NCBI GenBank assembly: GCA_028874335.1
Contig: JAPPJY010000016.1
Location: forward strand, 186,001 to 250,000
Direction of reading: 5' to 3'
DNA: 64,000 nt
From: Gemmatimonadota bacterium
Lineage (GTDB): Bacteria; Latescibacterota; UBA2968; GCA-2709665
Every line of letters starts with the position of its first letter. Within the stretch, counting starts at the first letter, position 1. A model generated the notes under the pieces. That model was given only the letters and a program-made list of their open reading frames with translations. It was not told the origin of the DNA and searched no databases. Of the stretch, positions 1 to 8,743 are shown piece by piece. The translations under genes were made by a program, and so were the position numbers.

Positions 1-303
1 GACAGAACATTAAACACATTCAATTCAATACAAAAGCGAATAGTTGAAATAGAATATATTCCAAGCAGGAATAGATCGTTATTGCGTGGTTGAACCCGTC
101 GAGAGCGATCGAGGCGGATTATGTATGTTTGGAATCGTGGCAAGAAGGGAAAGAGCGTAGAGGCTGGAGGCGACCTGAGAGGACGGACATCAGCGTTTTC
201 GAAAAGAGTAAAGAAGCCGCCAGAGCAGATGTGACCCGAAAAACAATCGCGAGTCCTGCAGGGGACGCATACCGGCACGAGAGATTTGAACTCGGGGTGA
301 GGT
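1..303. other. No recognisable gene
   Basis: The first 300 bases are AT-rich at the left edge and then mixed. A 99-codon open frame on the plus strand (90-389) runs into the antisense of the toxin gene and has no recognisable motif or ribosome binding site. I see nothing supportable here. Confidence 0.5.
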
Positions 304-522
304 TTACCTGGAGCGATTCAGAAACTCGTAAACGACGTCATGTTTCCCGACAACAAGAAGGCGGCCTAACCCGTCGTCGGAAATCTTGATGGCAACTCTA
401 TACTTTCTGTCCAACCTTATGCTGAATACGTCATTGTAACCGGCCACCAGTCTGAATCTTCTGTTTTTCCCCAACGAATTTGTTGCAAGTTCACTTATCG
501 TATCGGTCAGGTTGTCTTGCAC
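304..522 (-). CDS. RelE/ParE-like toxin, 5' end probably frameshifted
   Basis: The 72-residue frame ends in a strand-rich stretch (RKYRVAIKISDDG, then VVGKHDVVYEFL) typical of RelE/HigB-type mRNA interferases, whose last strand often reads IGHHDxVY. The open frame starts at a GTG with no Shine-Dalgarno. Its reading frame continues upstream without a stop to 609 and aligns there with the N-terminus of the paralogue at 26588-26920. In that paralogue the toxin starts at a GTG overlapping the partner's stop codon. The equivalent GTG here (617-619) lies in another frame, so one extra base near 592-597 would explain the short frame. The role as the toxin of a two-gene module with the upstream gene is inferred. 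Confidence 0.55.
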   Translation of the reverse strand: MQDNLTDTISELATNSLGKNRRFRLVAGYNDVFSIRLDRKYRVAIKISDDGLGRLLVVGKHDVVYEFLNRSR

Positions 523-609
523 CTGCGGGGCAACTTTCGGACTTGCCTGACGAATCTCCTGCTTGGCTCCTCCAATCCGATCGGCAAATAGCGGTGTCTT
601 GCCATTCCA

Positions 610-1110
610 TCAATTCCACAGCTTTTTCAGGAATTCCTCCGGCGACTCACAGACGTTTTCTGACGCAGGTTCGTTCAGAGCCTCATGAATCATGACATGC
701 CATCTAAGGTCCTGGCACATACCGATCATCCCTTTAATGGATTCTATCAAGGTGCTTAGCGCGTCTACCTTCCTGTCGTCGGTTTCCGGACCGGCGCTAT
801 TGTGAAGCCGAACGAAAGTCTTCAGACACTTTTTTAACATTTCCTCGGAATTTTCCAGATGCTCGACGGACGCGTCCATGTCCTCATTGGGCATCAGGTG
901 CTCTAATCTGTCGGGATTCTTTACCGCCTCGTTGTAGGTGTCTTGCAGGAACGCGGTATGTCGCTTCGTATCCCTGTTCATTTCATCAATGATTTTGACA
1001 AAGGACATGACGGCTTTTTCTCTAACGTCCCCGCTAACCCACGGAATATCAACGCTTAACATACCCTGATTGAATGCCATTACGGTTGGTGCAAAAGCGA
1101 TTCCTGCCAT
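610..1110 (-). CDS. Putative long antitoxin/partner of RelE-like toxin
   Basis: This 166-residue, probably all-helical protein of no named family has a good ribosome binding site (GGGGGAAG) before its ATG. Its C-terminus (RWHVMIHEALNEPA ... SPEEFLKKLWN) matches the pattern of the 163-residue protein at 26911-27402 (SWTLLILHRENQPA ... SVDEAIADLWR). Both start M[AG]xxA and both sit immediately 5' of a RelE-like toxin frame. By position it would be the antitoxin, but at over 160 residues it is long for one and no DNA-binding motif is obvious. The toxin frame follows directly; its probable GTG start overlaps the last codons. Confidence 0.6.
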   Translation of the reverse strand: MAGIAFAPTVMAFNQGMLSVDIPWVSGDVREKAVMSFVKIIDEMNRDTKRHTAFLQDTYNEAVKNPDRLEHLMPNEDMDASVEHLENSEEMLKKCLKTFVRLHNSAGPETDDRKVDALSTLIESIKGMIGMCQDLRWHVMIHEALNEPASENVCESPEEFLKKLWN

Positions 1111-1146
1111 ACTTCCCCCTTAGTTGTCCTTTGCGCAACTTCCGAA

Positions 1147-1176
1147 AAAGTACGTCAATGCGCCAGAGTTTGTCAA
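1147..1176 (-). promoter_or_regulatory. Candidate sigma70 promoter for the toxin module
   Basis: On the minus strand TTGACA (1176-1171) is followed after 18 bases by TACTTT (1152-1147), about 40 bases upstream of the partner-protein start. The -10 is weak. Confidence 0.4.
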
Positions 1177-1255
1177 GTCTATTTGCAAGAGTACAGGCCG
1201 GTACGGGTGGCTGCGATTACGGTTGCGCACCGGAGTCAACATCCCTTCGCCGGCG

Positions 1256-2230
1256 TCACCCCGCCTCGGTAATCCGGAACAACGGCTCCAGCCCCCGCGC
1301 GATCCGATCCACGTTCCCGGCGCAGGCCTCCCCCCGCCTCCTCGACGTTCCGTACGTCTGCCCCGCGGTGTGGGGCGTGGCGACGACGTTCGGCATGTTC
1401 ATAAGCGGATGGTCCGCGGGCAAAGGTTCTTCGGCGAACACATCCAGCCCGGCGCCCCTGATCCGCCCGTTCTGCAGCGCCTCGACGAGCGCGGCCTCTT
1501 CCGCGATCTCCCCTCTCGCCACGTTGATCAGCACCGCCGTGGACTTCATCGCCGCCAGCGCCTGTCTGTCGATCATGTGACGCGTTTTCGACGTCAGCGG
1601 GACGTGCAGCGACACGTAGTCGGCCTGCGTGAGCACCGATTTCAGTTCCGACGGCGCCGCGAACACGTCCACCCCCAGCTCATCCAGCCTTTCCCGGGGA
1701 ACGTCCACAGCGTCGACGGCCGCTAGCCGCATTCCCATCGCTTTCGCCCTCGCCGCCAGCGCCTGTCCGCTCGCGCCCAGCCCGACAAGTGCGAGCGTCT
1801 TCCCTTCCAGCTCCTCGCTCACCGGAAAGTAAAATACGTTCGAGCGGAGGTTCCGCACGTGCTCGTCGAACTGCTTCGCGAAGTAGAGCATCAGAAACAT
1901 CGCGTGTTCCGCGAGCGCCACCGCGCTGAACGGGCCGGGCGTATTGGCAAGCATCAGACCCTTTTTGAGAAAATACGCCACGTCCACGTGGTCCACCCCG
2001 GTTCCCAGCACCTGCCACAGCTTCACGCGGGCAGCCAGCGCGGCGTCGATCAGCGCTCGCGTGCCCACCGACCCACCCTGGTCCACCACCACGTCCACGT
2101 CCTCGAACTGCCCGGCCATGGGCTTCACGGGATCATACAGGCAAACCGTATGCCCTTCGCCGACCGCCGTTCTGAAATCGTCGTACCATGGCTGGAGCAT
2201 ACCCGGTACGTTCAGGTACAGGACCTTCAT
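1256..2230 (-). CDS. D-isomer-specific 2-hydroxyacid dehydrogenase
   Basis: This 324-residue NAD(P)-dependent dehydrogenase of the phosphoglycerate/glyoxylate reductase family should interconvert a 2-hydroxy acid and a 2-keto acid in the cytoplasm. The Rossmann motif is at about 150-155 (GLGASG). The catalytic Arg is in NVARGE (about R239), the Glu in FAEEPL (about E268) and the His in TPHTAG (about H287). The length is normal for the family. It is on the same strand as the operon at 2694-7853 but is separated from it by about 460 bases of repeat-rich DNA, so it may have its own promoter. The substrate cannot be told from sequence. Confidence 0.9.
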   Translation of the reverse strand: MKVLYLNVPGMLQPWYDDFRTAVGEGHTVCLYDPVKPMAGQFEDVDVVVDQGGSVGTRALIDAALAARVKLWQVLGTGVDHVDVAYFLKKGLMLANTPGPFSAVALAEHAMFLMLYFAKQFDEHVRNLRSNVFYFPVSEELEGKTLALVGLGASGQALAARAKAMGMRLAAVDAVDVPRERLDELGVDVFAAPSELKSVLTQADYVSLHVPLTSKTRHMIDRQALAAMKSTAVLINVARGEIAEEAALVEALQNGRIRGAGLDVFAEEPLPADHPLMNMPNVVATPHTAGQTYGTSRRRGEACAGNVDRIARGLEPLFRITEAG

Positions 2231-2385
2231 CTGATATCAACCTCCCGGTTGCGTTTAGACGTTCGCATGATATAACATCCCCACCGCCAAAGAACCCTCA
2301 TTCCATTGACATCTCTCGTAAAGGCGGGTAGCCGGGAGATCTACCCCCTCTACCGTTTTATGTCTAGCGGCATTTGGCCGACTGT

Positions 2386-2413
2386 GTAGGGGCGACCGGC
2401 CGGTCGCCCCTAC
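2386..2413. repeat. Perfect 28-bp palindrome (REP-like)
   Basis: GTAGGGGCGACC is followed directly by its inverted copy, giving a perfect 14-bp-arm palindrome. A close relative (GGGCGACCGG and its inverse) is at 40760-40779. Related arms with a CTTGTGG centre are at 34849-34874, 45830-45855 and in the 104-bp elements at 38668 and 39366. Confidence 0.75.
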
Positions 2414-2509
2414 GAAAACAACCGCCAATCATGGGCTTGATACGAAAACCCTGAACCGTCCACTGAACCTGGGCAACTCCAACTCCAGTGTGCGGTGTGG
2501 CCGTCTTCC

Positions 2510-2693
2510 GTCTACCTTCTTTCATCTCCCCGTCTTTTGCCTTTCCCCTTGTGTCCCTTTGTGTCTTTGTGTCTCCGTGTGAGGATTTCCTGTCCAACCG
2601 TATGCAGGGAATCGGGAGGCGAGGATTGTTGGTTTCCGCCTTTTGCTCTTCGTTTTTAGCTGATGGCTGATAGCTGACCGGTGATCGCTGTCT
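2510..2693. repeat. Low-complexity intergenic repeats (GTGTCTTTGTGTC and GCTGATGGCTGA types)
   Basis: The gap between the membrane protein and the hydroxyacid dehydrogenase holds a run of GTGTCTTTGTGTCT-like units and then GCTGATGGCTGATAGCTGA-like units. The same pair of motifs recurs at 45935-46086. The GCTGA units recur at 29755-29795 and the GTGTCTT unit at 34900-34918. No gene is seen in 2231-2693. Confidence 0.6.
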
Positions 2694-4694
2694 TTAATAA
2701 TTATGAAACCCGTGTCCCTGGCCGGGAAACCAGATCAGGTCGACAACCTGTGCGATGCCGATGCCAACGCAATACCCGATGACGGTCCCGTAGAAAAACG
2801 GCTTGGCCTTCTCGTACATCCGCGGTCCGCCGTAGTGTACGATCAGCAGCTTGGCCGCCCATACGAGCATGATGCTCAGCACGTAATACCGGGGTCCCGT
2901 CGTATACTGGAACGCCAGGCCGAGCGGGTGCAGCGGCCACCACGGAAACCACGTCCTCAGCAGCGCGAGCAGACCCGCCTCTCCAGCGCCGATGAGCCAG
3001 ATCCCCAGCTTCTGCGGGTCGAAAACGGTTCGGTCTGTCTCTCCGATGGACGTCGCCAGACCGTTGAATATGCCGTGCGGCCCCTCCCACAAGGTCCACG
3101 ACCGCAGAAAGAGTGCGGACTCCGTATAGCAATAGTAGATGATGAAGCCGACGCATACGACGAAGCTGATCACGAATCCGACAAAGACCGTCCCGCCGAC
3201 CCATTCCCGGCGGGACTTCAGATGGTCCATCGCCTTCAAATGATGGGGAAGCATCTGAATCGTCTGCAGCCGGCCCCCTCCGAAGAACACGCTGCTGTTC
3301 AGGAGCCCCAATCCGACCAGGTTCCGGGTATCCATCGTGGCCGTGCCCGTGATGGACTTGAGCCACCATCCGCCCTTGCCGCCCACGGGAACCAGATACC
3401 CGAACCCCGTCGCCGCCATGTATTTCGCCACCGTGAAATACGCAATGAACATCAACGTCATCTGTCCCAGGGCGAGGCTGAACGAGAGGCCCACGGCCAT
3501 GAAGAATCCACAGACGAAACTCGCGCAGACCAGCAGCCCCGCGACGGCGGTCCTGTACGACACCGGGCCCTCCTCCTCGCCGCCCCCTTCCCAGGCCTCC
3601 TTCCAAACGTGCGCGAGGTGACGCCTCGCCATCCACAGCGACCACACCACCAGGACCGTCATTGCCCCGTGGCTTTCCAGATTGACGATTTCGTTGCCGG
3701 TCGAGGGCTGCCCCGCCATGCCCACGGTGAATCCCGTCCGGTTCATCACGCCGACTTTCACCACCGCCAGCAGGCCCATGAACCAGAAACTGAACAGCAG
3801 GTCCAGGCGGCAAAGATAACCCAGGCCGATAACCAGCGGCAGTACACGATAGTAGACGCGGGGAAAGTTGTGGGCCACCACCATCCACTTGGTATTCACC
3901 GAGTCGAACAGCGTCACGCGCGGCACCTGGGGGTACCAGAACGTGATGATATTCCAGCAGATGATGCCGGCCGTCCAGGCAAATCCCAGCCAGAACAACG
4001 GCGACCGGAAGAGCCTCGGAATGGCGCGGCCGGGTCCGATTCCATCGGTCAGATCAGAGGGAAAACTGACCAGCGGATAGGTCAGCCGTTCGGCGTCGGC
4101 CCACTGTCGATGAAAAATCGTGGTAACGAAAAAAGCCACGCCTACCATGGCGAGGCTGCCTGCCAGCCACCAGCCCACCGGCGCCAGCCACCCGGACCAG
4201 GGGACTGACTCCCCCTTGCGCAACCCGAAATAGAACCGGTCCACGATTTCCGGCACGGGCTCGGGGAACGCCCAGTGCGGCAGCTCGTCGAGGAACAGGT
4301 CGGCCCATCGATTCTCGGGGGTTGCGAAGAAATGCGGCGCGGGCAGCGCGCCCGTCATATACCCCGTCCACCCCACTCCGGGCATCATCCCCGCGATCCA
4401 GGCCATGGCGAAGATAACCATCATCTCCGTGCGGGAAAGCACACTCCCGGGCGCGACCCGGGCGATCACCATGTTGACGACCACCCAGATTACAAATACC
4501 AGTATCAGCGATACAGGGAAATTGGACTTGACCAGCGACCCGACGTGCAGAACCATCGACCCGGCGATGCCGTAATAGGCCGAGGCGGCAGCCGTCAACA
4601 GACCCAGAACCACCGACCGCGCGGTGATACCGCTCCCCGCGGAATCGGGGTCTTCAGAACGGTTCCGGTGATCGTCAAGACGCGCCTGAGCCAT
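2694..4694 (-). CDS. Large multi-pass membrane protein, DUF6785/DUF6784-like
   Basis: The 666-residue protein has a short hydrophilic N-terminus (about 25 residues) and then many hydrophobic segments from about residue 26 to the end, for example SLILVFVIWVVVNMVIA and MMVIFAMAWIAGMMPG. It is similar in size and character to the DUF6785 family seen in Planctomycetes-like and related environmental bacteria, which is distantly reminiscent of OPT-type transporters; this assignment is from memory of the family. It starts 59 bases after the isomerase-like gene on the same strand and probably belongs to the same operon. That makes uptake of the substrate handled by the adjacent enzymes a reasonable but unproven role. 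Confidence 0.7.
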   Translation of the reverse strand: MAQARLDDHRNRSEDPDSAGSGITARSVVLGLLTAAASAYYGIAGSMVLHVGSLVKSNFPVSLILVFVIWVVVNMVIARVAPGSVLSRTEMMVIFAMAWIAGMMPGVGWTGYMTGALPAPHFFATPENRWADLFLDELPHWAFPEPVPEIVDRFYFGLRKGESVPWSGWLAPVGWWLAGSLAMVGVAFFVTTIFHRQWADAERLTYPLVSFPSDLTDGIGPGRAIPRLFRSPLFWLGFAWTAGIICWNIITFWYPQVPRVTLFDSVNTKWMVVAHNFPRVYYRVLPLVIGLGYLCRLDLLFSFWFMGLLAVVKVGVMNRTGFTVGMAGQPSTGNEIVNLESHGAMTVLVVWSLWMARRHLAHVWKEAWEGGGEEEGPVSYRTAVAGLLVCASFVCGFFMAVGLSFSLALGQMTLMFIAYFTVAKYMAATGFGYLVPVGGKGGWWLKSITGTATMDTRNLVGLGLLNSSVFFGGGRLQTIQMLPHHLKAMDHLKSRREWVGGTVFVGFVISFVVCVGFIIYYCYTESALFLRSWTLWEGPHGIFNGLATSIGETDRTVFDPQKLGIWLIGAGEAGLLALLRTWFPWWPLHPLGLAFQYTTGPRYYVLSIMLVWAAKLLIVHYGGPRMYEKAKPFFYGTVIGYCVGIGIAQVVDLIWFPGQGHGFHNY

Positions 4695-4753
4695 AATGAC
4701 CGGTACCCCGGCGAAACCGGCGGGCTGCCGGTCGTTCGGTTATCCCGGCCGTC

Positions 4754-5584
4754 TCATCCGCCAGGAACAAACCGTCTCAGATAATTCACGGCTTTGGGGA
4801 CCGCCGTGTCCTCCGCCTCCACCGCCTGACCTTCGTAGACCACGGAAACCCAACCATTAAAGTCCACGCTTCTCAAAATCTCAAAAATCCTGGGATAGTC
4901 CAGCCAGGCCTCCTCGCCGGTCTGAATCCGGTAGATCTTCGCGCGCACGTGTACGGCCAGAGGCGCCGTTTCCGCGATGCTTCCATAGAAATCCAGCGCG
5001 GGGTCCTCCCTGCCGTTCGCGCCGCTCGCGCCGGGCGACCCGACGTACTGACCGGTGTCCAGGATATGGGACAGATAGGCGTTGTTCACCGTTTCGATGA
5101 TGCGGCGCACATCCTTGCCCGTTCGCGTCACGCACCCGTGGTTGTGGTTGTGCAGGCCCAGCACCACGCCCTTCTCTTCGCCATAGGCGGCGACCTCCCG
5201 CATACACGGCATCATCCGCGCCCACACCTCCTCCTCCGTCGCGCCGCCGCGCACCCACGCCGCGAATATCCGCACGATCGGGACCCCCATGAAGGCCGCT
5301 ACGTCCACCCACTCCCTGACCTCGGAAACCGCGCCGGCAAGCTCCGGCTCCGGCCTGCCGAAATCGTTGCTCACCCCGATATAGGAGATCGCCAGCCCGC
5401 GCTTCAGACACCGCATCCTGATATCCCGCAGGTATGCCGGTTCCGTGGAGGCGAACGCCCCCGTATGGATATCGATGCCGTCCAGCCTCAACTCATGCGC
5501 CCGGTCGATAAACCCCTCAAGGTCCATCGTGCCGTCCGCAAACCGGTCCTTGTAGCTCAGCGACATACAGCCCAGTTTCATCAT
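4754..5584 (-). CDS. Sugar-phosphate isomerase/epimerase-like TIM-barrel protein
   Basis: The 276-residue protein fits the xylose-isomerase-like TIM-barrel superfamily (AP_endonuc_2): MKLGCMSLSYKD at the start, LDGIDIHTGAF on strand 2, a GLHNHNHG strand with His ligands, and ILDTGQYVGS near the middle. These enzymes use a divalent metal to isomerise or epimerise sugars or inositol derivatives. A second ATG lies one codon downstream; either start fits the purine-rich GGAGAT upstream. It is the third gene of a probable four-gene operon, with 54 bases to the aminotransferase and 59 to the membrane protein. Confidence 0.82.
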   Translation of the reverse strand: MMKLGCMSLSYKDRFADGTMDLEGFIDRAHELRLDGIDIHTGAFASTEPAYLRDIRMRCLKRGLAISYIGVSNDFGRPEPELAGAVSEVREWVDVAAFMGVPIVRIFAAWVRGGATEEEVWARMMPCMREVAAYGEEKGVVLGLHNHNHGCVTRTGKDVRRIIETVNNAYLSHILDTGQYVGSPGASGANGREDPALDFYGSIAETAPLAVHVRAKIYRIQTGEEAWLDYPRIFEILRSVDFNGWVSVVYEGQAVEAEDTAVPKAVNYLRRFVPGG

Positions 5585-5638
5585 CCCGCCGATCTCCTCG
5601 ATAAAGCCCGGCGCCGCTCGTCCCGGGCCATCAGCTTC

Positions 5639-6766
5639 TTACATCTGCCCCAGGACTTCCAAAAGCCTGTCGACGTCCGCGCTGCCGTTGTACAGATGCG
5701 TGGATACCCGCAGCCGGCCGTATTCCCCCCAGCACAGCACATTCTGCGCCGCGAGAGCCGTTTCGAGCCCCTTTGCGTCGTCTACCGCAAAGCATGTGTT
5801 TCCCGACCGCGCTACGCGTTCCCTGGGGCTGATCACCGGGTATCCGAGCCGGTCCAGGCCCGCGCTCACCTGCTCCGACAGATCGCGCGCGTGCGCGTCA
5901 ATCCGGTCCAAGCCCACGCCCAGCAGGACCTCCAGCGCCTTGTCCAGGTGCATCACCACCATCATCGCCGGATTCCCGGGCTCCATCCGGTCCGGCATCG
6001 GCTTTTCGTCCACGTGAAGATGGCGCTCGGCGCGCTGGGCCGGCCAAACTGCCAGGTTCCGCCAGCCGAAACACGTCGTTCCAATCTGGGACTCCGCGTG
6101 CTCGCTCACGTAGCATGGAGCGACGCCGTGCGTTGCCAGCAGCCATTTGTAGCTGCTGCTCACCGTCATATCCGCCAGCCCGGCATCGACCCGCACCACG
6201 CCGGAGGCATGGGTGGCGTCTACCGCCAGCAGCACGCCCCTTCCACGCGTCCCCTCGGAAAGCCGCGCCACGTCCAGGTTCTGCCCCGTGTAGAAACTCA
6301 CCTGGCTCACGGCCAGCACCCGCGTGCGCGAATCCACGGCAGCCAGCAGGTCCGCTTCGTGGACGAACCAGTCGCGGTGCGGAACCAACCGGACCTCCAC
6401 ACCCAGCCGGTCCAGTTGCTTCCACGCGTAAGCCACCGACGGGAACTCCAGGTTCGTGGTCACCACGTTATCCCCGTCACGCCAGTCCAGCCCCCTCGCC
6501 AGCCAGTTGATGCCCTCGGCCGCTGACGGCACGAACGCAATGCGCTTTGGGGGCACGCCCCACAAGTCACCCATGCGGCCGCGGCACCTGTTCCCGATCG
6601 TGTAGATCACGTCCCGTCCGTCGTATCCCCCGCTCTTCAGGCGCGCGAACTCCGCATAGACCGACTCCTGCGCCTTCAGCCACGGACTTTCTCCTCCCGT
6701 ACACAGATGCGTAATCCCTTCAAGCCCCACAAATTCGTCGGGCGATATCAATGGTGCAATCTTCAT
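5639..6766 (-). CDS. Class V aminotransferase (cysteine desulfurase-like fold)
   Basis: The 375-residue PLP enzyme has the Schiff-base lysine in SSSYKWLLATHG (about K207), the PLP-contacting Asp in AVDATHASG (about D183) and a typical FVPSAAEGIN segment near 80. The family includes isopenicillin-N epimerase-like enzymes, kynureninase-like enzymes and cysteine desulfurases. The catalytic Cys loop of true desulfurases is not evident, so a non-desulfurase role is more likely. It is the second gene of the operon, 43 bases after the Gfo/Idh gene. Confidence 0.87.
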   Translation of the reverse strand: MKIAPLISPDEFVGLEGITHLCTGGESPWLKAQESVYAEFARLKSGGYDGRDVIYTIGNRCRGRMGDLWGVPPKRIAFVPSAAEGINWLARGLDWRDGDNVVTTNLEFPSVAYAWKQLDRLGVEVRLVPHRDWFVHEADLLAAVDSRTRVLAVSQVSFYTGQNLDVARLSEGTRGRGVLLAVDATHASGVVRVDAGLADMTVSSSYKWLLATHGVAPCYVSEHAESQIGTTCFGWRNLAVWPAQRAERHLHVDEKPMPDRMEPGNPAMMVVMHLDKALEVLLGVGLDRIDAHARDLSEQVSAGLDRLGYPVISPRERVARSGNTCFAVDDAKGLETALAAQNVLCWGEYGRLRVSTHLYNGSADVDRLLEVLGQM

Positions 6767-6809
6767 AAAACCTCGTTCATGGAAGCGGTGTCGGCGCCAG
6801 CCGCGCCTG

Positions 6810-7853
6810 TCACACGTGAAAGATGTACAGATCCCGGTCTACTTCGGATGGCGCCACCCGCGCGCCGTTCCGGCGATGGCTCTCGGCCACGGCGAAACAG
6901 GCCTCCGTGACGTGGTGCGTGACCTCCACGTTGCCCAGCGAGGGCGCTCCCGATTCGTGGGCGGCCACCAGGTCCTCCAGGCACTCGACCACGGCGCTCC
7001 GCGGTTCCACCTCCGGAAATGCGGCAGCTTCCACGGACGGACGAACTCCCCTCCCGGGTTCCACCTTGCGCAATTCCCAGCCTACACCGTTGTTCCGCGA
7101 CCGAATCGCCCCCTCGCTCCCCACCACCTCGAATTCCCAATGACCGGCGGGAATGGTCCACGCTTCGGCGCCGTCTTCGAATTCCAGGTGATACCTCGAC
7201 ACCGGATCTTCATCCAGGCGGTTGTTCTCTATCGCCAGGTCTTCCGGAAGCAGTTCTCCCCGCACCCGCGCGATCTTCGGATCGCCCAGCAGATACGAAA
7301 GCGTGTCTATTGAATGGACGTGTCCGTGCAGGAGATTCGAACGGGAAAAATGCACCGCCACACTGACCTTGCCGATTTCCCCCTGCGCGATCAGCGCCCT
7401 CGCCGCGTGGTAGCGGTTGTCGAACCGCCGCAGGACGCCGGTATTGAACACGGTCCCGTGTTCCCTGCAGGCGTCCCGGACCGCGTCGGCTTCGGCCATC
7501 GAACACGCCATTGCCTTCTCCAGGTAGAGCATCGGTACGCCCGCCCGGACGACCGCCACCCCCATCTCGGCGTGCAGCACCCCTTTCGTGCATACCGCGA
7601 CCATATCTGGCCGTTCCACTTCGATCATCTCGAGATAATCCTCGTACAACGCCGCCACCCCCCACTTTTCGCCGAATGCGCGCCGCTTTTCCTCCACGAG
7701 GTCCGACCCCGCCACGAGTTCCAGGCGCTCGCTCGCCTTGCACGACGCCGCCACCGAATACGGCAGCGTGATGGATGGATAGCCCACGACTTCCTCGTCA
7801 ATCGTACTGCCCATTCGCCCCAGGCCGACGATAGCGACTCGATATGTTTTCAT
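6810..7853 (-). CDS. Gfo/Idh/MocA family oxidoreductase
   Basis: This 347-residue NAD(P)-dependent oxidoreductase has the N-terminal Rossmann motif VAIVGLGRMGS (residues about 6-16), ERPDMVAVCT near 80 and a LYLEKAMACS segment in place of the usual EKP motif. The C-terminal half is the alpha/beta dimer domain. These enzymes oxidise sugars, inositols or sugar acids. It is the first gene of the minus-strand operon; the promoter should lie in 7854-8191. Confidence 0.9.
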   Translation of the reverse strand: MKTYRVAIVGLGRMGSTIDEEVVGYPSITLPYSVAASCKASERLELVAGSDLVEEKRRAFGEKWGVAALYEDYLEMIEVERPDMVAVCTKGVLHAEMGVAVVRAGVPMLYLEKAMACSMAEADAVRDACREHGTVFNTGVLRRFDNRYHAARALIAQGEIGKVSVAVHFSRSNLLHGHVHSIDTLSYLLGDPKIARVRGELLPEDLAIENNRLDEDPVSRYHLEFEDGAEAWTIPAGHWEFEVVGSEGAIRSRNNGVGWELRKVEPGRGVRPSVEAAAFPEVEPRSAVVECLEDLVAAHESGAPSLGNVEVTHHVTEACFAVAESHRRNGARVAPSEVDRDLYIFHV

Positions 7854-8191
7854 AGGTCTGCTCCTTTTGGCCGATGGACCAACGCCCTCACGGTACCCTG
7901 GTTGGCGGCCCGATCCGGCCTGATGATCAACTGTCTGCCGTCAGTATTCTGCGCACCCCGCCCCGTCACACTGCCATTCACAATTCAGGCTTTAAGTGCT
8001 GCCATCTCGAGGGTCGGAGAGATGCATTTTAACACCCGAAATCGGAAGCGTCAAGGCCAAAAACGCACTTTCAGAGACCCCACTTGCGCCGGCGCTGCCA
8101 ATGCCTTATTATTGCGGAACAACTGAAATGCTTCAGAGCGAAGCAGATGGGCCGTCGGACAGGGCGGATCAAACCGGAACGGACATTCACC
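7854..8191. other. Divergent intergenic region
   Basis: About 340 bases between the minus-strand operon and the plus-strand acetyltransferase. It should carry both promoters. I could not assign convincing -35/-10 boxes, and no open frame has coding character. The open frame of the acetyltransferase extends into it to 8084, but its N-terminal extension looks non-coding. Confidence 0.45.
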
Positions 8192-8728
8192 ATGCAAGAA
8201 GGCCATGTTGTTGAATCTTTCCTGATTGACGGGACCGAAACGCGCTTCCGGTATCCTCGCTGGAGCGACCTGGACGCCTTCATCGACATGCACCGGACGC
8301 TTACGCGCGAGAACGTCATGTGCAGGCGCCTTGAACTCGACGCTGCCTCCGGGGGCCGGGAACTCTCGCAGGCCCTGGTCGGGCTTAAACAGAAGCGGTC
8401 CAGTTACCTTCTCGTCGAACAGGACGGCGTTCTGGTAGGCGAAGGATTCACCCTGAGAACCGGCCACGACTACTGTACAATCGGCCTTGCCCTAGTCGCT
8501 CGCGCACGGGGACGGGGAATCGGCACCCGGCTGATGCAGGTCCTGGAGGAAGAATCCCGGAGGCTCGGCGCGCGCAGGCTGTATCTCACCGTCTGGTCCG
8601 CCAATGTCTCCGCGATCCACGTCTACCGGAAAGTCGGCTACGTGGAATCCGGCCGCCGCCCGGACTGGGTATTGATGGACTCCGGCGAGACCTGCGACCT
8701 GATCGATATGGTGAAGATCATCGAATAG
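8192..8728 (+). CDS. GNAT-family N-acetyltransferase
   Basis: The 178-residue protein carries the acetyl-CoA binding signature: IGLALVARARGRGIGTRLM contains the R/QxxGxG/A loop (ARGRGIG), followed by RRLYLTVWSANVSAIHVYRKVGY as motif B. I chose the ATG at 8192 (MQEGHVVESF). The 36 codons upstream have Arg- and Cys-rich character unlike a GNAT N-terminus. The substrate is unknown. The gene is monocistronic and is followed by an AGACG-type intergenic repeat. Confidence 0.85.
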   Translation: MQEGHVVESFLIDGTETRFRYPRWSDLDAFIDMHRTLTRENVMCRRLELDAASGGRELSQALVGLKQKRSSYLLVEQDGVLVGEGFTLRTGHDYCTIGLALVARARGRGIGTRLMQVLEEESRRLGARRLYLTVWSANVSAIHVYRKVGYVESGRRPDWVLMDSGETCDLIDMVKIIE

Positions 8729-8743
8729 GAAGAAACAATCAAA

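Noticed and set aside
90..389. 99-codon plus-strand open frame at the left edge
   Set aside because: There is no ribosome binding site and no motif, and it overlaps the toxin antisense. It is not supportable as a gene.
2703..4208. 501-codon plus-strand open frame
   Set aside because: It lies antisense to the membrane protein gene. Its composition (His/Arg/Pro/Gln-rich, no hydrophobic core) is typical of the shadow of a GC-rich gene.
4949..6526. 525-codon plus-strand open frame
   Set aside because: It is antisense to the isomerase-like and aminotransferase genes, has no motif and is Arg/His-rich; a shadow frame.
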